This document shows positions 56,049 through 64,000 of a stretch of 64,000 bases of DNA, one piece after another; within the stretch, counting starts at the first letter, position 1, and each line of letters begins with the position of its first letter. The notes below the pieces were generated by a model that had not been told where the DNA came from, did not search any database, and worked only from the letters and a program-made list of their open reading frames with translations. The position numbers were made by a program, and so were the translations under genes. The DNA comes from Martelella endophytica (GTDB taxonomy: Bacteria; Pseudomonadota; Alphaproteobacteria; Rhizobiales; Rhizobiaceae): assembly GCF_000960975.1 (NCBI RefSeq), contig NZ_CP010803.1, forward strand, positions 2,818,405-2,882,404. The letters are read 5' to 3'.

Positions 56049-57391
56049 TGGCTGAAGACACCAGCCGTACCGGATCGGAAGGCAGCGCCGCCGCGCTGGA
56101 GGCCGCGCGCCGTTTTGTCGTAAGCCTGAAGACCGATTGTCACGTTCTGGTTGCCGTTTCCGGCGGTTCCGATTCGCTTGGCCTGCTTGTTGCCCTCGGT
56201 CTTGCCCGCCAGCAGGCGGGAAGGCCTGATATCCGCATTTCCGCTGCGACCGTCGACCATCGTCTGCGGCGCGGCTCGGCCCAGGAGGCCGCGGTCGTCG
56301 GTCATTTCTGCCATAGCCGCGGCCTCGATCACCAAACCCTCGTATGGAGCGGCGAAAAGCCGGAAGCCGGCATGATGGATGCCGCTCGGCGCGCGCGCTA
56401 CGCGCTGCTTGCCGCCCATGCCTCGCAGATCGGCGCCGACGTGATCGCGGTCGGTCATACCCTAAACGATCAGGTCGAGACCTTTGTCATGCGCATGCAC
56501 CGGAGCAGCGAGGCGGTGACAGCCGTCATGGCCGATCATACGCTGCTGATGGGGCAAAACTGGCTGGCCAGACCCTTTCTCGACGTCCGGCGCGATGCGA
56601 TCCGGGCGCTCCTGGAAGAGCGCGGCATTGCCTGGAGCAACGACCCATCCAATGACGACATGCGCTATGAGCGCGTGAGGGTGCGCAAGGCACTTGCGGA
56701 TGAGGCCGCTGTCGAGGCGCTATCGGCCCGCGTCGGCGCTCAGCTCGAAGAGCGCACCCGCCTTGCCTGCAAAGCACTGGACCTGTTTGAGGGCTCCTGC
56801 CGCATTTATGGCCGCACGGTCGCCGAGCTGGATGTCGGCGCGATGATGGCCAGCCGCGACGCCGCGCGTTATCTCGCCAACGTCATCATCCGCGTTTTTG
56901 GCGGCCGCCCGCACGGGCCGGGCACCGAGGTGCTTGAGGATGCCTTGGCGCTTGCCGCGGGGCCCTCCGGGGAGAGGATGACCGCGGGGCGCTGCCTGTT
57001 CGAGAAGCGCGGCAACAGCCTCTTTATTCTGCGCGAGAAGCGCGACCTTCCGGACCTTTTCGTGCCCGCGGGCGCTGTGGAGCTCTGGGACGGACGTTGG
57101 CAGGTCGATAACCGGTCGCTTGAGCCTGTCGTGGTGCGGCCGGCGTCTGTGAACGGGCCTGGTGACGTTCCGCATGTCTTTGCCGGACTTCCCGCCCGGA
57201 TCGGCAACCTTGCCGCCGCCGTGCAGCCCTCGGCAAGCGGGCAGGGGGCGCTTTCGGCGGTTGGCCTCAGTCCCGCCTTCGCGCCGTTCGACCGGTTTCT
57301 GCCGGGTGTCGACGTCAGGCTTGCCAATGGCATTGCCAGTCGCTTCGGCCATCCCGGCTATGCCCTTCCGCTCAGGGTCTATTTGCGTTGA
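56042..57391 (+). CDS. tilS: tRNA(Ile)-lysidine synthase
   Basis: A 449-residue ATP-dependent enzyme that changes C34 of the CAU-anticodon tRNA-Ile to lysidine. The PP-loop VAVSGGSDSLGLLVAL is near residue 40, followed by VDHRLRRGSAQEAAVV, MDAARRARYALL, GHTLNDQVETFVMR and NDPSNDDMRYERVRVR, all typical of TilS. The start overlaps the cpoB stop (ATG 56042 or 56048). Essential in most bacteria. Confidence 0.95.
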   Translation: MLMAEDTSRTGSEGSAAALEAARRFVVSLKTDCHVLVAVSGGSDSLGLLVALGLARQQAGRPDIRISAATVDHRLRRGSAQEAAVVGHFCHSRGLDHQTLVWSGEKPEAGMMDAARRARYALLAAHASQIGADVIAVGHTLNDQVETFVMRMHRSSEAVTAVMADHTLLMGQNWLARPFLDVRRDAIRALLEERGIAWSNDPSNDDMRYERVRVRKALADEAAVEALSARVGAQLEERTRLACKALDLFEGSCRIYGRTVAELDVGAMMASRDAARYLANVIIRVFGGRPHGPGTEVLEDALALAAGPSGERMTAGRCLFEKRGNSLFILREKRDLPDLFVPAGAVELWDGRWQVDNRSLEPVVVRPASVNGPGDVPHVFAGLPARIGNLAAAVQPSASGQGALSAVGLSPAFAPFDRFLPGVDVRLANGIASRFGHPGYALPLRVYLR

Positions 57392-57417
57392 GAAAACGAA
57401 ACTTGACGGCCGCTCGT

Positions 57418-57449
57418 CTTGGCAAGACATGGGACGAACCCTATGTTAG
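57418..57449 (+). promoter_or_regulatory. Sigma-32 (RpoH) promoter of ftsH
   Basis: CTTG (57418-57421), 18 bases, CCTATGTTAG (57440-57449). This fits exactly the alphaproteobacterial heat-shock consensus CTTG-N17/18-CYTATNTNNG described for Agrobacterium. The same bases also give a fair sigma-70 promoter (TTGGCA, 17, TATGTT). Transcription would start about 45 bp before the ftsH ATG. Confidence 0.75.
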
Positions 57450-57500
57450 GCGTAATTCTGCGACGGTGTTTCCGTCGAACATATGATTTCGGGGAGTTTA

Positions 57501-59459
<1,959 letters not shown>

Positions 59460-59469
59460 GAACAAAAGG

Positions 59470-59497
59470 AACCGCCGGTCTCGACCGGCGGTTTTTT
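59470..59497 (+). terminator. Terminator of ftsH
   Basis: A perfect ten-base stem AACCGCCGGT/ACCGGCGGTT (59470-59479 and 59484-59493) with loop CTCG and a T-run lies 10 bp after the ftsH stop. Confidence 0.95.
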
Positions 59498-59761
59498 GTT
59501 GTCGAAGTCAGCCCTATACCTTGCCTCGTCATCCTCGAGCATGACCTTGAGACCCAAGCCGTGCGCGTGCTGAAGGGGCTTCCTGACCAATGCTCAGGTG
59601 GGCGCTCGGCTCAAGCTAAAGCGTGTGGCAGGCGGAGGGGCGAGGAGCATGGAGAAGCCGAAGGTCTGTGAGGCCATGGTCGCGAAGATCCAGGACTACA
59701 TTCGCGCCAACTTCCCCAAGCTACTCCCGCCGAGGAGAAATACGACTAGCCAATGCGTCAA
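59498..59761. other. Intergenic stretch with a possible gene remnant
   Basis: No intact gene is convincing. A rightward frame from ATG 59649 encodes MEKPKVCEAMVAKIQDYIRA and NFPKLLPPRR before running into the following terminator. The protein-like composition of this short piece, and the bare frame around it, suggest a decayed coding fragment. I do not recognise a family. In many alphaproteobacteria glmM follows ftsH; no trace of it is seen. Confidence 0.35.
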
Positions 59762-59806
59762 TAAAAATGCGGCTGCCGCATGATGAGCGGCAACCGCATT
59801 TTTTCG
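59762..59806. terminator. Bidirectional terminator
   Basis: AAAAATGCGG-CT-GCCGC pairs with GCGGC-AA-CCGCATTTTTT around an ATGATGA loop, giving a long stem with one mismatch bulge. A-run and T-run flank it, so it works on both strands. It chiefly ends the leftward PAS-protein gene. Confidence 0.9.
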
Positions 59807-59853
59807 TTATACCGGGCTCGTTGGACTGGCGAGGCCGCGAAGCTAGTCGGTGT

Positions 59854-61692
59854 TCAGGCCACGGTGCGGCGGATGATGCTGCCGGGCTCGACGTTCGACA
59901 TCCGCACCGGGCCGTTTTCCATTCTCTCGACCAGCAGGTTAAGCGCCATGCCACCCTCGTGGACCGAGCGGGCGTAGTCGCAGAGCTTCTGGCTGCATGC
60001 CGGGTTCGCGCTCGACTCGGCCAGCAGCAGTTCGGAATAGCCGAGCACGGTTGTCAGCGAGGTACGGATTTCGGCGGAAGTATTGGGGGCGTCGATAGTG
60101 CTATGGGCGGGTGCTGACTGCTCCAGTCGAAGGGAGAGCGATGCGCATTTCTGTTCGAGCCTGCGCCGGGAAGCTGCGAGTTCGTTGATCTTTTGGCGCA
60201 GCCGCTCCTGTTCGGCCTGCAGGCGGTTCTGCTCGTCCTTGAAGCGGGTGATGTCGGTACCGACGGTAATGCGTTCGCCGCCATCGGTCTCGCTTTCGCA
60301 GAGCTGCAGCCAGGCGCCGTTCGGGCTCAGCACTTCGCTCAACTGGTCGGCCCCGGCCTGCGTGCGGCGCACAACCACCGATGCGGCCTCCCGCTCGCCT
60401 TCGATATCCTCGCGGCGGATGTTGCTGACACCGCCGTCGAGCGCATAGGCCTGCCGGAAGGCGCGGTTGGCGGCATCAAGCCGGCCATCCCTGTGCCAGA
60501 GCGCCAGCGCCTGCGGCAGCGCATCGATCGCCGCCTGCAGCCGGCCGGCGCGCTTCGTCGCCGCGTCAAGCGCATGGGCGTGACGGCCTGCAGCGCGGAT
60601 GGCGGCGCCAGAGATGAACAGCTTGCCGCCCCGGAATGCGGCATGGGCACGGACATGGACCAGCGTGTGGCGGCCGTCCGCCGCCTTCAGGCGCAGGCTC
60701 GTTTCGATCACACCGTCATCGCTGGGGCGAAGGCTGCGGCCGAGGCCGGCGCGGTCGGCCGGATGGACCAGGCCCAGCAGAGCACGATAGGAGAGGGCGC
60801 GGCCTGCCGAACCGAAGCCGAGAACGGCGCTCGCCGAACCATCCAGAGCGACCGATTTTGTCCGCGCGTCGAAGGACCAGAGACCGGCATCGCCATTGGC
60901 AAGCATGGCATCGCGCAGGCGGCGTTCCTCACCCATCCGCCCGGTCACGCCGTCAGCCCGGTTGAGCTGGCCGTAATAGGCGTAGGTGACGACAAGAAGC
61001 AGCAGCGCCATCGCCGCAAACAGCGTGACGTTGAGGTTCACCTCCGCGCGCCATAGCGCGTTCATCCGGTTCATCGCGTGAAGCGCCACGACCATGCCGC
61101 CCTCGTCGCCGGCGAGATGCATGGACACCAGATAAGGAGCCCCGTCGATGCGCGTTTCGCTGACGGCGCCGGATGCTGTCCGGTGGGCGGAGATGAGGCC
61201 GGGAAACACGGAGGCGAGCGTTCTGCCGGCAAGGCTGTCGCTGGCGCCAGTGGCAGCAAGAACCTGCCCATCGGTATCGATGATCATCAGATCGGTATCA
61301 GGGTCGGCAAACGTGAGCGTCAGCAGGTCCTTCAGTGCCGCCTTCGCCGCCGGTGCGGCGGTGGGCGCAAACAGGGACGACTCGTCTTCCAGCGCCTTCA
61401 GCGCCATGGCGGCTGAAAGCGCTGTGGCCTGGTGCACGGCATCTTCCATGCGGGCGTGGGAGGAAATCAGCGAGAAGCCGCGGGCCAGCGCCACGGAGAT
61501 GAGGAAGGCGATGATCAGGATGGGAATGGACTTCTTGAGGACCCGCTCGACAACCGGACGGTCGATGCCCGCCAGGTCATAAAGGCCCGGAAAGGCAGTG
61601 TCCTGCTCCCGCTCGGCCACCTGCGATACTCCGGATCCAGAGCGCAACTTCCCGTTGACTGCGGGCTTTCCCCACATGTCCGACTGTTTCAT
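59854..61692 (-). CDS. PAS-domain membrane sensor with vestigial histidine-kinase end
   Basis: A 612-residue protein: cytoplasmic start, membrane segments near 54-72 and 222-243 enclosing a periplasmic sensor of about 150 residues, a PAS domain (about 260-375), a second PAS (about 390-490), a coiled coil (about 495-545) and a kinase dimerisation-like helix pair (548-600). In that helix SAEIRTSLTTVLGYSELL replaces the usual HELRTPLN, so the phosphorylatable His is absent. The protein ends (GSIIRRTVA) where the ATP-binding domain should begin. It is thus probably not an active kinase. It lies downstream of pepN. Confidence 0.82.
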   Translation of the reverse strand: MKQSDMWGKPAVNGKLRSGSGVSQVAEREQDTAFPGLYDLAGIDRPVVERVLKKSIPILIIAFLISVALARGFSLISSHARMEDAVHQATALSAAMALKALEDESSLFAPTAAPAAKAALKDLLTLTFADPDTDLMIIDTDGQVLAATGASDSLAGRTLASVFPGLISAHRTASGAVSETRIDGAPYLVSMHLAGDEGGMVVALHAMNRMNALWRAEVNLNVTLFAAMALLLLVVTYAYYGQLNRADGVTGRMGEERRLRDAMLANGDAGLWSFDARTKSVALDGSASAVLGFGSAGRALSYRALLGLVHPADRAGLGRSLRPSDDGVIETSLRLKAADGRHTLVHVRAHAAFRGGKLFISGAAIRAAGRHAHALDAATKRAGRLQAAIDALPQALALWHRDGRLDAANRAFRQAYALDGGVSNIRREDIEGEREAASVVVRRTQAGADQLSEVLSPNGAWLQLCESETDGGERITVGTDITRFKDEQNRLQAEQERLRQKINELAASRRRLEQKCASLSLRLEQSAPAHSTIDAPNTSAEIRTSLTTVLGYSELLLAESSANPACSQKLCDYARSVHEGGMALNLLVERMENGPVRMSNVEPGSIIRRTVA

Positions 61693-61919
61693 CTGCTTGT
61701 TCCCTCATGGTGATTCGCCAAATCGCCACTGCGAATCTGCCCTAATGAATCATTCGTGATTCGGCTTGTCCAGCACCCACCGGGAACCTTTTGTTAACCA
61801 TATATCAAAAAAGGATTTTTTGTGTCGCGCGTGTGGCGAAAGGCGCGCGGCGGCGCGCCTTTCGTTCGGCTTCGGTTGTGTTGCGAGGACTCGAAACCGC
61901 TATTTTGGCAAGCCGGAAT

Positions 61920-64000
61920 TCAGCTTTTCAACATCCGGTCAATAATGTCGCGCAGGTTGCGGGAAAGCGTCTCGTGACCCGCTATGCGTTCGAGCTCGGT
62001 ACGTGCTTTCGCCTGCCGCCCGACCTCAAGCGCCTCAAACGAGCGCATCACCGTCATCAGCCGCGCGGTCAGGGTCGGGTTGCGCTTGTCGGCGTCGAGG
62101 ATGAAATCGGCGAAGAAGCGATAGCCGGCGCCATCCGGGCGGTTGAAGCCTGTCGGATTGGACGAGGCGAAGGCGCCGACCAGGGCGCGCACACGGTTCG
62201 GATTTAGGGCATCGAAGGCTTCGTCCTGCATCAGGCGCTTGACCCGTTCGAGCGCCTCTTCGCCCGGGATGGTCGCCTGGGCGCCGAACCACTTGTCGAG
62301 CACCAGCGGTTCGCCGGCGAAGCGGTGGCGGAAATCGTCGAGCACCGCCGCGGTTTCCTCCGCATCCGGGAACTGATGGGCGAGAATCCGGAGCGCTGCG
62401 ATCATGTCCGTCATGTTGGTGGCGGCATCATAGGCGGCGCGGGCGGCACCCGGCTCGTCGGTGGCGCTGGCGAGATAGGCGAGGGCGGTGTTGCGCAGCG
62501 CCCGCCGTCCCGCACTGTCAGCATTTGGGCTGAATTCCGTATCGCCGGAAAGTGCGTCCACCAGTTGCCGGAACCGCTCGGCGCCTTCGCGGGCCAGTGA
62601 ACCGAACACCGTCCGCCGCGCCGCGTGGATCGCATCGGGGTCGATGTCGCGACCAAGCTCCCGGCCGATATCGAGCTCGCTCGGCAGCGTCAGGGCAAGT
62701 GCCCGGAAAGCGGGCTCCAGCGTCTCGTCTCCGGCGGTCTCGATCAGCGCCTCGGCCAGCGCGGGATCGACGGAGATCGGAGTGCCCGCCCTGACGGCGG
62801 CCGTCGCCTCCACCAGCGCCTGCAGCGCCAGCCCGTTGATCGCGTCCCAGCGGGCGACGAGATCGGTTTCGAAACGTGCGATCGCCATCCGGTCGTCGCG
62901 GCTCTGCTCGAAGTTGACCTTCACCGGCGCGGAGAAATCGCGGTTGACGGAGATTGCCGGCCTGGCGCCAATGCCCTTGAAGACGAAGGTCTGTTCCGCT
63001 TCGGTCAGATGAAGCACGTCCTCGGTACGCTCGCCGCCCGAAACCGCACTCGGCTCCATGCCGTCGCCATTCGGGCCGATGAGGCCGACGCGCAGCGGAA
63101 TGTGGAGCGGCTTCTTCTCCTTCTGGCCCGGTGTCGGCGGGGTCTTCTGCTGCAGCGTCAGCGACAGCGTCGACGCCGCCTCGTCATAGGCGCTTTGGAC
63201 GGAGATTACCGGCGTTCCGGCCTGATGGTACCAGAGCGCGAAATGGCTGAGATCGCGGCCGGTCGCATCCTCGAAGCACTTCAGATAGTCCTCGATGGTC
63301 ACCGCGCCGCCGTCGTGGCGCTCGAAGAACAGGTCGAGGCCCCTGCGGAAATTGTCAGTGCCGAGCAGCGTCGCGATCATCCGCGAGACTTCCGAGCCCT
63401 TCTCGTAGACCGTCGTGGTGTAGAAATTGTCGATCTCCAGATACTGGGTCGGCCTGACGGGGTGGGCGAGCGGGCCGCCGTCTTCCGGAAACTGGTTGGC
63501 GCGCAGGAACTTCACCTCGTCGACGCGCACAACGGGCCGCGTGCGCTGGTCGGCGGTGAACTCGTGTTCGCGATAGACGGTCAGCCCTTCCTTAAGGCTG
63601 AGCTGGAACCAGTCCCGGCAGGTGATGCGGTTGCCGGTCCAGTTGTGGAAGTATTCGTGCGCGACAACGGCCTCGATCCGCAGATAGTCGTCGTCGGTCG
63701 CGGTCTCGGGATCGGCCAGGATCAGGCGGTCGTTGAAGATGTTGAGACCCTTGTTCTCCATCGCCCCCATGTTGAAGTCCGACACCGCGACGATCATGAA
63801 GATGTCGAGGTCGTACTCTCGGCCGAAGCGTTCCTCGTCCCAGCGCATGGCGCGCTTCAGCGAATCCATCGCATAGTCGGCGCGGTCGGCCTTGCCGTGC
63901 TCGACATAGATCCGCAGCGTCACCGCGCGGCCCGACATGGTGGTGAACTGGTCCTCGATCATTGCAAGGTCGCCCGCGACAAGGGCGAAGAGATAGGAGG
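61920..64000 (-). CDS. pepN: Aminopeptidase N (partial, 5' end outside window)
   Basis: The C-terminal 690 or so residues of an M1-family metallo-aminopeptidase of about 880 residues. The frame is open to the right edge (YLFALVAGDLA precedes the first in-window Met). VSDFNMGAMENKGLNIF is the GAMEN motif, VAHEYFHNWTGNRITCRDWFQLSLKEGLTVYREHEF (in part) the HExxH-x18-E zinc site. The DUF3458 Ig-like and helical C-terminal domains follow, as in E. coli PepN. It removes N-terminal residues from peptides in the cytosol. Confidence 0.97.
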   Translation of the reverse strand, partial: SYLFALVAGDLAMIEDQFTTMSGRAVTLRIYVEHGKADRADYAMDSLKRAMRWDEERFGREYDLDIFMIVAVSDFNMGAMENKGLNIFNDRLILADPETATDDDYLRIEAVVAHEYFHNWTGNRITCRDWFQLSLKEGLTVYREHEFTADQRTRPVVRVDEVKFLRANQFPEDGGPLAHPVRPTQYLEIDNFYTTTVYEKGSEVSRMIATLLGTDNFRRGLDLFFERHDGGAVTIEDYLKCFEDATGRDLSHFALWYHQAGTPVISVQSAYDEAASTLSLTLQQKTPPTPGQKEKKPLHIPLRVGLIGPNGDGMEPSAVSGGERTEDVLHLTEAEQTFVFKGIGARPAISVNRDFSAPVKVNFEQSRDDRMAIARFETDLVARWDAINGLALQALVEATAAVRAGTPISVDPALAEALIETAGDETLEPAFRALALTLPSELDIGRELGRDIDPDAIHAARRTVFGSLAREGAERFRQLVDALSGDTEFSPNADSAGRRALRNTALAYLASATDEPGAARAAYDAATNMTDMIAALRILAHQFPDAEETAAVLDDFRHRFAGEPLVLDKWFGAQATIPGEEALERVKRLMQDEAFDALNPNRVRALVGAFASSNPTGFNRPDGAGYRFFADFILDADKRNPTLTARLMTVMRSFEALEVGRQAKARTELERIAGHETLSRNLRDIIDRMLKS

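Overview
The window is a 64 kb stretch of ordinary, GC-rich bacterial chromosome. Gene content and order point to an alphaproteobacterium of the Rhizobiales (Hyphomicrobiales). The main markers are RcdA (DUF1465), DUF1192, DUF4164-zapA-6S RNA-5-FTHF cyclo-ligase, aroQ-accB-accC-aat, thrC-M16 peptidase-GNAT-EAL, an RNase E with a large acidic insert in its S1 domain, an sqdB-sqdD-sqdC sulfolipid operon, and cpoB-tilS-ftsH. A NavAb-like voltage-gated sodium channel and a cation/proton antiporter would suit a marine or salt-tolerant member (a Martelella-like organism is a guess). No rRNA, tRNA, CRISPR array, intact insertion sequence or prophage was seen.

Layout. 1-9.4 kb: DMT exporter, ABC exporter, L31, RcdA, a DUF1192/MFS pair, a small membrane protein, pgk and an NhaP2-like antiporter. 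9.5-13.7 kb: an AAC(3)-family acetyltransferase, gap and tkt. 14-19.5 kb: DUF4164, zapA, 6S RNA, fthC, a YmdB-like phosphoesterase, the sodium channel, an exported MBL-fold protein and yebC. 19.5-29.2 kb is the most accessory-looking part: an AT-rich stretch, two tandem outer-membrane MetA-like proteins, a luciferase-like oxidoreductase, a LysR regulator divergent from an aldo/keto reductase, an unknown membrane protein, a peroxiredoxin, a DsbD-N protein, YqgE and a zinc-ribbon metallopeptidase.

29.2-35.5 kb is one leftward operon-like run: thrC, M16 peptidase, GNAT, and a membrane GGDEF/EAL protein whose two catalytic signatures are both degenerate. 35.7-42.2 kb: a lipoprotein, an inverted-repeat element, the aat/accC/accB/aroQ cluster, a DsbA-like protein, an aminotransferase and a GFA protein. 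42.3-51.1 kb: rne, amiC, mrcA (PBP1a) and prfB with its programmed +1 frameshift. 51.2-54.9 kb: a HAD phosphatase and the sulfoquinovosyl-diacylglycerol genes. 55.2-59.5 kb: cpoB, tilS and ftsH, the last with an apparent sigma-32 promoter. 59.5-64 kb: a PAS protein with a vestigial kinase end, and the C-terminal part of pepN running off the window.

Most genes are housekeeping: glycolysis and pentose phosphate enzymes, fatty-acid initiation, envelope synthesis and division, and translation or proteolysis quality control. I did not find a clearly new multi-gene system. The best leads are the doubly degenerate GGDEF/EAL protein, the truncated PAS/DHp protein, the NavAb-like channel, the tandem outer-membrane pair behind the AT-rich stretch, and the heat-shock promoter of ftsH. 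Start codons were chosen by ribosome-binding sites; several genes appear to start with TTG or GTG.
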